Assembly: GCF_018812025.1 (NCBI RefSeq) | Contig: NC_063053.1 | Span: 13,620,623 to 13,684,622 of the forward strand | Source of the DNA: Megalobrama amblycephala | Lineage: Eukaryota; Chordata; Actinopteri; Cypriniformes; Xenocyprididae | Direction of reading: 5' to 3' | DNA length: 64,000 nucleotides | Part shown: positions 24,554-36,700 of the stretch, piece by piece | Layout of the letters: each line of letters begins with the position of its first letter | Position numbering within the stretch: position 1 is the stretch's first letter | Program-made: the position numbers and the translations under genes | The notes under the pieces: model-generated | The model's database searches: none | Told to the model about the DNA's origin: nothing | The model's input: only the letters and a program-made list of their open reading frames with translations

Positions 24554-25724
24554 AATATCTTTTTGCACTTTTCATTACTGAACAAAATCCATAAAGTGAT
24601 TTGAGTTTTATTTTTTCCCCTGGTTATAAATCTTAGTACTTAATTCATAATGGTATTATGGCATTAAGATTATTATTATCATTAGTACAAAAACAGAATT
24701 GGTCTATTCAGTTGGAAATGTCAAAAATTTAGCTGCGAAGTACAAAGATCACATAGATCCAACCAGCCCTCTCATTCACCCAAAACACAGAACAGAATGT
24801 GTATTACAGGATCTTCTAGTTGGAGCTTAGGGAGTTTGCTGCCATCTGGCTGATGAAACCTTCCATTCGACATCACTTCACCAGGGAATGACAGTGGAGA
24901 AAAGCAGAACACTTCCAACAGAACATCAGAGGAAATGCAGTGATATTCGCTATCCTTCTTGCTTTCCTGCTTTGTATTTTACTTACAGAACGATCTTCCC
25001 TTCTCATCCTATGATCTCATTCGATCCTTCCTTTGTGCTTTGCATCTTCTCATTGTACGCTCGTTGTGTGTGAATGTCTCAAATTGCTGTCAATATCAGT
25101 GCAGGCAGTTTAGAAAAGAGTGGAGAAAAACATTACCTTTCTATTCACAGTTTCTTTGCTGTGTGATACAAGCTAGTGAACATGTTATAGCTCAGACTGG
25201 AAGATAAGATGCTTTCTCACATGACCCCTGTGAGGTGAGAGGGTTTTTTGATATGCTAAGACCAGCATGGCTAGTATCTATCATGTTTCACTAGTCTCTT
25301 TTTATTTGAGCACACAAACTGAAACTTTTAATGAGCGCGCAAGCATTTGTGCTGAACAGGTGATACTCAAGATAATGAAAGCAACAACATCCCACTCAGA
25401 TATAAAACTATATTTGTAATTCTTCTTTTTCATTCTGTTTAATTAAAGTAACTTCTGTTCAAGTGCTGTCGATTTTCTGTTAGATTTTGAATCGGCTCAC
25501 AGGCTTAAGTGGTCTGAGCAGCTGTACGCTTAAAATTAAAGGTTACAATTAGAACTGAAAAAGCATTTTACAGACTGACATGTCTGTACTGGATGTGAGT
25601 GGTGCATCATGATGTGTTAAATTAAATCACTCCCATTATAATCAGTTGTGGTGTTGACACTGGAAGCACCCATTGCTGTATTTCTCTTTTTGACTGGCCA
25701 CTTTATTTTTCCTGTTCGTTCAAA

Positions 25725-25910
25725 AGTTTGAGTTTATTGTGCTCACAAAGGTTGCATTTATTTGATCACAAATACAGTAAAAACAGTAATATTGTAATAT
25801 TAACAGTAACAGTAATATTATTACAATTCAATATAACAGTTTTCTATTATAAAATGACATTTAGACTTCAGCATCACATGATCTTTTTAGAAATAATAAC
25901 ATTCTGAGAT
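25725..25910 (+). repeat. Dispersed cyprinid repeat, 5' part
   Basis: Begins 'TTCAAAAGTTTGAG', then 'GCTCACAAAGGTTGCATTTA', 'ACAGTAAAAACAGTAATATT' and 'AGCATCACATGATCTTTTTA'. Same family as 661, 23948, 36512 and 46983. Confidence 0.6.
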
Positions 25911-26929
25911 GATGCGCAGCTTTGATGCTATATCAAGACACTCTGATGCAGTCAGCGGTTGCTTTCTGTGATTCATGTCATGCCATAGGAGAACTATTGA
26001 CACTTTCAAATTTTTTATTATTTACTGTAGTTCTTTGGGAAACCATTTATGTGCATTTATGTGTATGTATTAGCCAACTCAAGTCTTTGCTGACAGTTAA
26101 AAAAAGGTGATCAATGCAATAGCTGAGGAGACAATATTGGATATCACAGAGTATCTGAAGTAAATAATTTATTCATTGTCATATTCAAGTTTCATCCTTA
26201 CGGTCTGAAAGTGACAGTGTATAAAATTTGTCTGGGACTGGCAAAATGGAATCCACAGAAAAAATGGAATCCATCTTATTTCTGGCAGGGAGATGTCACT
26301 GGAGGTGTGTCTGTCTGCTGACAAAATATAAAAAATAAAATGAAAGGGAAGAAACGGAACGCCTTCCTACAGCAGTTGATTCAGACTCAGTGTGATTGGG
26401 GATGTTAGAAGGACACAGTCAAGAACATGGTTCAAGAACACCATATATGCTTGATGAGAGAAAGTGAGGAGAATGATGACAAGAAATCCCTGACCCATCC
26501 CCCAGCTCCAAGGCTGATTTTATTTTTTGATGAGATGTCAAGTTCTACATTACAAAGCAAAGATCTTGAAAGGTGTCTTCCTTGAGATAAAACGATACCA
26601 TCTTGTGATTGGCAATGTCACAACCCTTCAGCCAAACCCCTTATCGGCTCCTGCAGACCTAAATATTGGAGGTCACATTCTCTCTATCTGAAATTGGACT
26701 TGATGTGGGCTATTTATTTTTAATTCGAACTCTGTGGTTCTATAGCTTTGAGAATACATAAGATTGAAATTTCCAGCCTAAAGTTCTAATTGGTTCTATA
26801 AACTCTCAAAAATCTGATTGTTCACGTTCTGTATTACTGTAGTACTCAAATTAACAGCTGGATTGTATGACTGGAATTTTCTATTTTGATTATTAGAAAA
26901 TATAACTATTGATAGTTAAATATGTAAGC

Positions 26930-27840
26930 AATAAGGTACTCAAGGCTATGCTGTATCGTGAATTCAACCGTGACTTATTCATGATACAGCACTAGCCTCG
27001 AGTACCTTATTGCTTTTATAAAACGGTTATCACACAATACAAATATTAAAGCCAAAAATATGTATCAATGCAACTTTCATAAGGTAAACTTTCACTAAAG
27101 CCTTCCTTCCGCTGGAAAAAATAGTCCCTGACTGCGATCAGCAAAAGAAATTACATTATTACACCATTAGATGGCGGCAAAGACTGTCTTTATGAGTGTG
27201 TCAGTCAGTAGCGAAGACTTTTACATTGAAAAGACTGAATTGTTGTGAACACGGAACAAGACGCAACTGAAAAATGCTTTGACTAGTGTTGTCAGTCACG
27301 GGAAAACCCTTTAACTGTTAAAAGGACAGGATAATACATCGGACATTTAAACAGATTTTTTGTTATTATGAACATAGGACTGACCTGAAGGAAAATGCTA
27401 AATCTGAATGCTGGTAATAAACTCGCTCACTTGATCTCTTTCTGCAATACTCTTCTACATAATACAGTAAGCTTCAATGAACAATATCAATTGAGAACAT
27501 ACCGTTTACGTTGCTAGGACTGGTTGCTAAGGGTGTTGTGTAGTGATACACAGAACCGTTGGGTGAAGCAGTCATAGCCGCATTTTATCGTGAATAAAAA
27601 ACAGCTATTGATCGATCAGAATCAAGGACAGGAACTAACCATTTTATAAAACTATATATACAACAGTTCTTTCTGGTTCTCGAATCTGACTGGCTGATAG
27701 CCGTGCAATATTTTAGTGATAACAGCACTCTTATCTTTTCACTGTTTGTATCACTCTGCTTGAAGCTACCGTCATGGCGGCCGAGCAAATCCACTGTAAT
27801 TTTTGCGAAAACTACACTGCTTGTACCACGAACTGTAGTT
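26930..27840. repeat. Composite interspersed repeat with strong hairpin
   Basis: 26932-27018 forms an imperfect hairpin: AAGCAATAAGGTACTC...GGCTA...GCTGTATC on the left and its inverse ending in GAGTACCTTATTGCTTTTAT. Further right, 'TCTGACTGGCTGATAGCCGT' and 'AATATTTTAGTGATAACAGC' (27686-27730) are sequences I recognise from dispersed cyprinid elements, and 27159-27240 resembles the repeat at 8222. I cannot fix the outer ends. Confidence 0.45.
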
Positions 27841-30244
27841 TAAGAGTTTTTTAGATGAGAATGTAGTTGTTTAGACCTGAAATATGTGACTCATATTCAT
27901 ATTTAATCATAGCACCTGTTTTACAATTTGTTTAGACGTTTTCGGAGATGCGAGCTCCAGGCCATCAGCGGCCGTTCGGGGTTCGTGTAATTTGCTGCTG
28001 TGTCTTATAGTGGTTAAACATGAGATATAGTTCATTTTGGGTACATAAAACGGGCAATATTTGGTTTTATTAATCTATTATTTGTTCCAGAGCAAATTGA
28101 ATTGTGCTATGTTAAATTTGATAATTTTCTATAGCATAGCATATTGGCTAAAACTAGACACGAAATATCAGAGAAGTCTCTTCTCCATTCTTCAAATACA
28201 TAAAACATTAGCCTTTATAGACATAGTATTTCTTGAGCAAATAAAACACTGTACATTAGAAACATTAGTTTCTTTTATAATTTTAACGTTGCCTGCTCTT
28301 TTCTAAACGTAAAGTCCACTGCATTACAGTTATTTTTATTATGTTTCAGAGGGTTTTAGGCGAATCAGTGGCGTTCATACAGGTAATTCTCGTTTTGTTT
28401 ATGTTTCATGAATTTCATAAGACTGGTTTTCTCTATTAGGGCAAAGCAAACAAACCTGCAGACAACTGCAATGGTTGCCAGCCCAAAAAAAACAGTGTCA
28501 TAATTCACGGTATTAGACTGGCAGTATCCGTCTTTATTCTTATTTTGTATACCACTAAGCCTCAGGATTTACAAGGCATTACAAGGCTATCGGGTGCAAT
28601 TACATTTAGAAAAAGCCAGCACAATCACCCACTTCTCCTTGATAGAGAGACAGATACTGCCAAGTTCCAGAAAGAGTGTTTAAACTTCTCCATTGTAGGA
28701 CAGATAAATACATGAGACAGTCTCATTCAGTAGATTAATGTTTCATCGCTAGCCCTCATGCCAGGTCGACTTCAGGGGACAGTAGGCACAATTTGAGGCA
28801 CATTTCCTGTGAACCTGTGGCTGAGGCAATTTAAAATGAGTGTTTTTTTCAAGGACGACAAGCGAAGCATCAGTAGCCTTGTCCGTCTTCATCCTTGTCT
28901 CGGGGACACAACTGATCTCATCTGAGATACTGAGCGGTATGTAAAATCTGCTATTGAGAACTGTAATATATGAGCCACTTATGGCATGACTCTTTACGTT
29001 TACTCAAGTGGCTGGGCATTTATTCTGAGTAGCCGGTAACAGAAGGTGTGCAATTAGGGTGTTTGAGTCCTTGGTCGTTCTGAGGGCAGTTTAGAAGGAG
29101 AAAATGTCCCCAAAGGCTCATAGCTTTATACAAGCAGCTCCAGACATGTAGAAGGTCTTATTTTTGGCTCAGTCTGGATGTGAGCGTTTGAATAGGGGAA
29201 GTAAATGGGCTTGAAACCCCACAGTCTGCACCTGCCTCACAGTCTGTCTTTGCTCACATTATGACATAAAGGCACAGTCACTGCTATACGCTCCAGCCAT
29301 ATCGCTCCCTTACTTTTCCCGGATAGGTCAGAATTGTCGGCACGGAGCCAATGATGCAAGAAAGCCCTGTGTTTGTTATGGATGGGAGAGCATCTCACTT
29401 GGACCGCTCACAATGTTGTGTTATAGAGACGCCTACAGGTTTATTTCTGTTGTGGATACTGACAGTTTTTGAGGAGATTCTGAAAGAAATGTGATGAGTT
29501 TTTTGGCATTCCCAAACACAGAATCCCAAGGGCACCAACACGCATACATCTTGACTGCAACTAACTTTCCCTTCCAAATTTAACTATGCCATCATTTTCC
29601 TGTCAGACTTCTGTTTCAGGTGGGAGGTTTAAAACCTTCACACTTGAAGCAACATTGAAGAGCCTTTTGCAATCATCCAGTCGCAGACAGTCAAATTAGC
29701 CCAATTTGATGGCATGCTGAGTAGGAGAAAAGGATGTTATCATAAATAAGAAATGAACTAAAATCTTAGAGTCTGACCAAAGATAGCAGAAATGGTATCT
29801 ATATTTGTCTTTGTGTAAGAGCATCGCATCTTATCCTACTGCTGTCAACGCATTCACAGATCCACAAGAGATACAGTATTGTACTCTGACTTCATACTGT
29901 TTACTCCACTGCATTAAAGAGAGGCAAAAATAAATGGCATGCACTCCTAAATCTGCGACAGAGCATACGTGATGGAGCACAGCTTCTATTCCTTCAGCTC
30001 CTGGGAATTCTCTGGCAGAATGAAAATGTATTCCTGAGGTTTGATTTACAGGAGACATTAAAATATGTTGAATCTCTTTGCTTGGGGCAGAGGCAATAAT
30101 ATCATGAAATCGTACCACAACTTAATATATCAACTAACATCCTAAAAACTTCTAATTTAGTCTCTGATCATTCAAAACATTTTCTTAAGTATTTTTCTTG
30201 TTTTCCAGTAAAAATAAAAAAATCTAAATATCTTAAAGTATTTC
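27841..30244. other. Intron interior, nothing recognised
   Basis: No repeat family, exon or structured element that I can support. Frames such as 28061-28306 and 29831-30118 show no domain signature. Confidence 0.4.
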
Positions 30245-30252
30245 GCCTAAAG

Positions 30253-30562
30253 TAGGGATGACCGATATATCGCATGCGATTGTCACGCGCATTTCGTCAG
30301 TAAAGCCGGTTCCCTGATTGCCGATAAATCGCCATCACCTGCTTTCAGATGGAGCGGCATTTAATAGACAGAGCCATAGATCACTGACAAGCCGTGCAAT
30401 ATCGCGTTCATTATCGAAGGCGATTCTTCTGCGATATGAACGCGATATTGCGTGGCTTGTCAGTGAACTACGGTTCTGTCTATTAAATGCCACTCCATTT
30501 GAAAGCAGGCTTTGCTGACAAAATGCATGTGACAATTGCATGCGATATATCGGTCAGCCCTA
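30253..30562. mobile_element. hAT-type foldback MITE with 8-bp target duplication
   Basis: A 310-bp palindromic element, TAGGGATGACCGATATATCG to its inverse, flanked by exact direct repeats GCCTAAAG at 30245-30252 and 30563-30570. Most of the element can fold on itself ('GCATTTAATAGACAGAGCC' near 30358 pairs with 'TTCTGTCTATTAAATGCC' near 30473). The 8-bp duplication is the hAT signature. Confidence 0.88.
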
Positions 30563-30606
30563 GCCTAAAGTAATATTAATAGAAAAAGGGGAAAAAATTG
30601 GTACTT

Positions 30607-30660
30607 ACATTTATTTATTTATTTTTTATAAGTAGTAGTAGTAGTACTAGTAGCATAAAT
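30607..30660. repeat. Short TTTA and TAG repeats
   Basis: (TTTA)n followed by (GTA)n-type units around 30632-30652. Confidence 0.7.
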
Positions 30661-31211
30661 TATTATTGAATTAAGTTAACTTATGTTATATTTATACTTT
30701 AATATTTTGGTTCAATTTACACTTAAATTGATACATTTACACTTAATCATTTATAATTCATACTTAAAAACAATTTGCCAGTGTGGTAAGGAAAAAATAT
30801 ACACAAACCAAAATATATTTTATGAAAACAATTCCTGCATAATTTTACTTCTCGAGTAAATTTATATTGTTTTAAAGATAACGGGGAAACAGTGCAAAAA
30901 TATAAATGAATAAAATCATTTTATTTTGCACTGCTGGTGTACCTGCTAGTCCTCATTCTGATCCACAGGAAAGAAATGAATATCGTGATCATATCATGAA
31001 CTGCAGATATTGATCCACAATTAGAGATGAAAGCAGTTTATCGTAATGTTTTATCTGCAAATGTTGAAAGAAAAACTTGTGCAACATTTCAACCACAGTG
31101 TTGCTGCACATGAATTTTTTTGACCAAGTTGTACACTATCACAAGGCTCTTTCGTAAATAGTATCCCACTTTAACTATTTGCTATGAGAATAGAATGCAA
31201 ACAATAAGTGT

Positions 31212-31295
31212 TTCTTACAACCTGTTTTTCTCTCTCCTCTTTTCCCTCCCTCCCTCCTCCTTCACCGCTGCCCTCTTCTGTCTTCGCTGGAGCAG
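31212..31295 (+). promoter_or_regulatory. nrg3: Extended pyrimidine tract and 3' splice site of microexon
   Basis: From 31221 to about 31287 the sequence is overwhelmingly C/T, including TCCCTCCCTCCCTCCTCC, then GCTGGAGCAG with AG at 31294-31295. UGC/CUG motifs close to the acceptor (GCTGCCC, TTCTGTC, CGCTGG) resemble the context of neural microexons. Such long tracts are typical where a very small exon has to be defined. Confidence 0.75.
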
Positions 31296-31322
31296 TGGAT
31301 CACTTGGGCATTGAGTTCATGG
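31296..31322 (+). CDS. nrg3: Neuregulin 3 juxtamembrane microexon (27 nt)
   Basis: TG + eight codons DHLGIEFM + G. Joined to the A of the EGF exon and the AG of the transmembrane exon it reads SDP-M-DHLGIEFM-E-SKEV, matching NRG3 SDPTDHLGIEFMESEEV with T changed to M. DHLGIEFM is specific to NRG3. It sits in the short stalk between the EGF domain and the membrane, where neuregulins are cleaved to release ligand. Both introns are phase 1 and the length is a multiple of three, so skipping would keep the frame and join SDP to K then SKEV. The donor G|GTAAGA is strong. Too short for an ORF search, but supported by homology, phase and splice sites. Confidence 0.95.
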
Positions 31323-32663
31323 GTAAGAAAAAGAAAGCGCTTTCTTATTGGCACAGCGATGAATCATGCTTAGAGAGTTTATATGAGCCGAGGTGGCAGT
31401 GTATCTGCTTTGTGCAGTCGTGCTTCTCTTTTCATTGCATGTGTTTGAATATGAAAGTTCCTGTTATCGCTTTTGACTGTGCACTGTATGTGGGCTAAAA
31501 TGCTGTTTTCCCTTCTTGACTCTTCACAACAAACGGCTTCTATAAAGATACCCCCAGAGTCATCACAAATGCATTCACATTTGTAGAGATGTAATATTTG
31601 AAGCATAAGACTGCTTCATTCACATTTGACAGGACGAGAATTTGCCTGATCTTAAAAGTTATTTGAACTATACCAAACCACTGTGTTGCAGAGACATGCA
31701 ATTAAATTAGTTTTGTATCAAATAACCACCCCGTGCACTTAGTCTAGTATGTGGTCAGAGATTAGTAACAGAGAGCAAATTATAAATGCACACGGTTGAG
31801 ATCATAGGTGTCAACCTTTCATTTGCTCTCAAACTAATCTCTCCTCTCCTCCAATCACTCACCCGCATTCCACTGCAGAATTCCAATGCTCTTTGGTCTC
31901 CTTGGAAACGGCATTGAAATGTTGAGAGGACAGTGACAGGAGACAGTGAAAGTGAATTCATATTGTTAGCACAGTTTCAGAGGTAACAGTATCAGTGTCT
32001 TTACTACATATTTATGTATAATAAAATGTTGTACATTTTACCTCACATATGTAGGCTAAAAGTGGAGTTCTGTAAAATAATATGCAATATTGAATATGTA
32101 TTTTTTTGTCCAAATACACAATTATCTGCTTTGCATCACAGAATCTAAACTAATTGCTTCGGATTCTCTATTAGCCCGTATTAAGTGACATTAATGTGAC
32201 ATCATCTCGTGCCTTAGAGCGAGAAATGTCTGTCAGTATTTTGATTATAGAGCTGTGAAGATTCCCAGAGCTGTAGATCGATGGGTGACCGAGGGTAACA
32301 GGCAGATGGATTTTGTTCACGCTGATTTCCAATTTCCATTGTTGAGACCTATAGTATGTCTCCTCCAGAAGGTTCCTGATTGAGAGCAGCCGGCTCTCCA
32401 CTCACTTTGATATCTGGATTTTGATTGTTTTTCCTTTTTTTCTTTTTGTCCAACCAAACTCTTCAAGATAGATGCACTCACTTCTGTCAGCACGCTCATA
32501 TCCAAGTTGGTCAGAGTAACTGATTTCATCAGGTTAATTACTGAACTGGCACTTTCACAGAGCTCAACCAAAGACTTTAGAAATACAAAGACCGTTCATA
32601 TTACTATGAATGGGAGAATGTGCAACATGCAATATGGTGGAATAAGTTCTGCCTCCTAAATGA

Positions 32664-33358
32664 TGCCGGGTTCAGACTACATGATATCAACCTGATTTTG
32701 GCATGATCTGTTTGACGTAGGGTGTGGTGGTGATACGTAAACGACAATGGGCGTTGGAACGCAAGAATTGATCATTTCATCTCTTATAGTGTGTCATAGT
32801 GGACAACAATGACGCTTCACAATGTCACAGCAGAAAGACAGAAAGACTAGCATGTTTATTTTTTTATTTTTTTTCCCGGTCCTCCACAAGGGGTTGCATC
32901 ATATCTGTGAAGCACAGAAACTCTTCAGTACACAGCTTTCAAACATGGTGAAACCAAAGAGAGACAATGGTATTGGTGCTACTAGGTGGAATTATGCAAT
33001 AAAGGAAAGGTTCATGGAGCTATGGCAACAATACTCCTGCCTTTATGATGTTTATTCAAGTGACTACCACAAAGATAAATGCTGGTGAATGATAGCACAG
33101 GTGCTTCAGCAACATTAAGCTAACATTAGCATTAAGCTAACATGCCGCTTCAGTAGTTTGTTTACATTCTTGTTTCTGGAAGTCAGTCCCTAGTTCCGCT
33201 TTCTCTATGACATCACGCACGTCGATAAAGAAGGCAAGTGATGATTGTTCGGGAAGCAACTTGTAGTTTGACATCTTCTTGTCCATGACATGGCAAGAAT
33301 TTAGCATAATCTGACACAGTCACTAAATACAAAAATATCATGTAGTCTGAACCCAGCA
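32664..33358 (+). mobile_element. Harbinger-like DNA element with MADF relic
   Basis: 695 bp with 24-bp inverted ends (32664-32687 and 33335-33358, one mismatch) containing GGGTTCAGACTACATGAT. Inside is a degraded open frame whose C-terminal part looks like a MADF (Myb/SANT-like) domain, the type of DNA-binding protein carried by PIF/Harbinger elements beside the transposase. I do not see a clean 3-bp target duplication. A tandem 'TTAAGCTAACATTAGCA' lies at 33115-33145. Confidence 0.7.
32986..33118 (+). pseudogene. MADF-domain protein relic of a Harbinger element
   Basis: The frame starting at 32822 ends in WNYAIKERFMELWQQY and then SCLYDVYSSDYHKDK. The spacing W...(I/F)IEL..QYPCLYD....DY.DK is the opening of a MADF domain. 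A TGA at 33086-33088 interrupts the frame; past it the same frame gives MIAQVLQQ, fitting the next MADF helix, then a stop. The N-terminal 40 residues of the frame look like non-coding read-through. No transposase is seen. Non-functional remnant. Confidence 0.6.
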
Positions 33359-33572
33359 TACAAGAGCCAATCGTAAAGCAAACAAAATGTATGAGACAGT
33401 TGTCAAATTTCATTGGTGATTTCAAATATGAAATTTAATTGTAAGCTTGTTGAACATCTTTGGAGAATTTGATGTTTCCCCATTCAAAGATATAGGAGCT
33501 GCACTTGCATGACTACAATAGCTACCCAAGGGGCGTTTCAAAGATGGCTGCCGAGTGAAATGACTTGTCTTA

Positions 33573-34055
33573 AGCCCCGGGTATACTTCAGCCCTCCACG
33601 TTCATGCACCATCCGCATGACGTAATTTCTGCCCGCACACCCCGTCCACGTGCAGCCCAAATTTCGAGACCGCGCGGACAGTGTGCATGCAACAGCAGGA
33701 CAGAAGAGTACACTAGGTGGCAATGCGCACAGTACTGAGCACAATGTGCAGTTGTGGAAGAAGAGTGTGTAAAGAGCGATTCAAAAACAAGACGAGTAAA
33801 CTCATAAGCATGCCTTCTCCATCGTTTTTGATTCCTGTTCTCTTGGTGTATCTTCTGAACTATGTTGCGATGATGGATGCACTATTTTTCTTCTCCGATC
33901 CTGGCCAGCGAATGTCCCGCTGATGACACTTGTCTGGTAAAGAGTATCGAAAAAATTGTACTGCGCATGTGTCGAACTCGGTAATCCGCGCGCATCCGTG
34001 GTTTAGTATACTTTGAAAGATGCGCGGGCACTGAAAGTGAAGTATACCCGGGGCT
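33573..34055. mobile_element. Harbinger-type MITE, TTA target duplication
   Basis: 483 bp with inverted ends AGCCCCGGGTATACTTCA and its exact inverse, flanked by TTA at 33570-33572 and 34056-34058. Ends and body are CpG-rich (CGCGCGCATCCG, GACCGCGCGGAC). The 3-bp TTA duplication is the PIF/Harbinger signature. The frames at 33538-33744 (minus) and 33717-33923 lie in it and have no domain. Confidence 0.85.
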
Positions 34056-34098
34056 TTAAAAGGACTTTGACTCAACACATTTCACACTTCAACACACT

Positions 34099-34174
34099 CA
34101 TCTATCTATCTGTCTATCTATATCTACCTGTCTGTCTGTCTAGCTGTCTGTGCATCTGCCTGTCTGTCTGTCGA
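34099..34174. repeat. (TCTA)n/(TCTG)n tetranucleotide repeat
   Basis: Imperfect TCTA then TCTG units, about 75 bp. Confidence 0.9.
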
Positions 34175-34836
34175 ATTCTGAGTCATTGAATGACAAAAGG
34201 AGCACTTAGACATCATGGATATGCAGATGTAAGCCACAAAACCACATGTAGTGTGTCATTTGTGTCAGGACCTAAGTGTTTTGATTCTGCCATCTTAAAA
34301 AAGAAGATTGTGAAGGCTGAGGCGTGCTTTCATGCATTGCTTTATCTCACACAGCTGTAGGACTCAGCGTGACAGCTTGTTTAAGCCTTCGTTTTAGAAT
34401 TAGTTTTCTATGTGATGGTTTGATAGCTGCCATGTGCACACTCGGAGCTCAGAATGATACCTGTAATGATAGTTTCACTTCCTCTTAGCAGCAACGACAA
34501 AGAGTGGGCATTAATGAAAGAGAGTAGAGTGATTACTCCTAACCTTTTTAAGACCTCATACTGAGCTTGGCTTTCCCATTAGTGAGCATGAGGCACATAG
34601 GAGAGGACAGAAGTAAAAGTATAGAATAAAATGAGGATCCAGGGATAATTTGGAAAAACAAATGTGTTAGGGGGTGAGAATGCACATTTCTAGAATTGTT
34701 CTGGTTTTGAATTGTTAAAATTATTGCTACAGCCCTGGAAATAAGTCAGAACATGTAAGTTTATATACAAATCAACATAGAATTGCTGGACATCAAGGAT
34801 TTGTTTTCTGCCAGCCTTGGTAGTTAGTAGTACTGA

Positions 34837-34865
34837 TTTTTTCCTAGCCATGCACATAGTTTCAG

Positions 34866-34958
<93 letters not shown>

Positions 34959-34988
34959 TCTGAAACTATGTGCATGGCTAGGAAAAAA
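34837..34988. repeat. Perfect palindrome with (AT)n loop, first of two
   Basis: 31-bp arms at 34837-34867 and 34958-34988 are exact reverse complements (core CTAGCCATGCACATAGTTTC). The 90-bp spacer is almost pure AT, itself self-complementary, so the whole 152 bp can form one hairpin or cruciform. Confidence 0.93.
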
Positions 34989-35000
34989 TAATATATATAT

Positions 35001-35021
35001 ACTTAAGCAAGTACTGGCCAG

Positions 35022-35067
<46 letters not shown>

Positions 35068-35088
35068 CTGGCCAGTACTTGCTTAAGT
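35001..35088. repeat. Perfect palindrome with (TA)n loop, second of two
   Basis: 28-bp arms at 35001-35028 and 35061-35088 are exact reverse complements (ACTTAAGCAAGTACTGGCCA...), with a (TA)n spacer. It starts 12 bp after the first palindrome, with unrelated arm sequence. Confidence 0.93.
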
Positions 35089-36425
35089 TTTAAGTTTTCT
35101 TTAAAAATTATTCTAAAAAATAATAATTAAAAAAATCCAGACTTTTACCTACTGTCTCAGTGGGCATCCTTATTTTTAATCTCTAAACGGACATATGATA
35201 TTTTCATTTTGTGAATTTAATAAACTATGTATGTTTAATTAAGAAACCATGTTGCAATTCAGTCATGTGATGTATACAGATGTATGATCTACAGATCTAC
35301 TGCCTCTGGGTCAATTCTATGGGGGAATTCACTAGGAAGGCTAATATCATCATTGGTTTGCCTGTGCTGTCTGAAATGTTTTCGCACCCTTTTCACTAAA
35401 GGAATTATTCAAATGAGGAAACGAAAAAAAAACATTTGCTAAATTGTGGAGGATGCATCAGACTACCACTGGCATAGTTTGCTGGGACTGTACAGTATGA
35501 CTTTTGACCGCCACGTATCTGGATATATGCCTGGTTATAGCGATCTTCTCCATAATTTTATTAATTAATGCTGCCATGATTACAAGAAAATATATGTAAA
35601 TGTCTCTTCTAAATAAAATTTACAAAGTTTATGGTAAGATGTTAATTATGCTAGATGAATACTATGTGTATTCTATAATAAGCCTCATTTGCATAGAAAG
35701 GATGCATGTTCTCTCTGAATAGAATAATTAATTCATTTACATTTACAGATTTACATTCTGGATTGTGTGTATTTTGTAAAGAAGACACTAGGTTTCAAGC
35801 TAAAATGACACAAGTGTTTAGTGAATTCTCTCTGGGTCTTTTTTTAACCCTTACAGTGGCTGACAGTGGATGTTTTTTGTAGTTAAAAATCAGGGGCAAA
35901 AAATAAATCCTGTATATTCTGTAAATGTGATGGAAATCTTAAGCGAAACACTGTTATTCCAGGTTGACTACAAGCGTTCAAGTTGTGTGTGCGTGTGAGG
36001 AGTTGAACTCTTTGATGTGTCTTTGAGATGCCTGGAGCACCACTGAAATGTCAGGTCTCTCAATCGTTATCCAGTTCAATCATGGTTATCAGTCGAGCAC
36101 TGTTACCTCATGGCACCTCTGCCTGCCAGGGCCCAGCACTGTGCCCTCCAAAAAGTGCACACTTAGGTCACACTTGCATGCAAACATGCTTAACTCACAG
36201 CTGTGACGTCTGAAAAATGCCATACTTCTGCTTACTCTCAGGCCTGACAGGTCAGAAAGCACAAAAATAGATGATGTGGCTATATGTAGCGAAGTGTAAA
36301 GATAAATAGAATACCAGCAAACAGATGCTGCTACATTGCTATCACTCAAGGGTGAGACTTCCAAACTAGAACTGTCTAACTGATAATGGAGGGAAATCTG
36401 AATTGTTTGAAAAAGAACTCATAAA

Positions 36426-36430
<5 letters not shown>

Positions 36431-36494
<64 letters not shown>
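36431..36494. repeat. (TA)n microsatellite
   Basis: About 64 bp of alternating TA. Confidence 0.97.
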
Positions 36495-36496
<2 letters not shown>

Positions 36497-36511
36497 CTAT
36501 ATTTAGATCCT

Positions 36512-36700
36512 TCAGAAATCATTCTAATATGCTGTTTTGCTGCTTAAGAAACATTTCTTATTATTAGCAATGTTGCAAACAGTTGTGCTGCTTAATATTT
36601 TTGTGGAAACCATAATATTTAATATTACCACAATATTTTTCAGGATTCAAAGTTACAAAGAACTGCAAAGGACTACAAAGTTCAAAAGAACTTTTTTCTT
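36512..36700 (+). repeat. Dispersed cyprinid repeat, middle part
   Basis: 'CAGAAATCATTCTAATATGC', 'AGAAACATTTCTTATTATTA', 'AACAGTTGTGCTGCTTAATA' and 'TTTTTGTGGAAACC', the same family as 47890-47990. Confidence 0.7.

Noticed and set aside
33538..33923. Overlapping 68-codon frames on both strands
   Set aside because: Both lie within the Harbinger-type MITE at 33573-34055 and have no domain signature.
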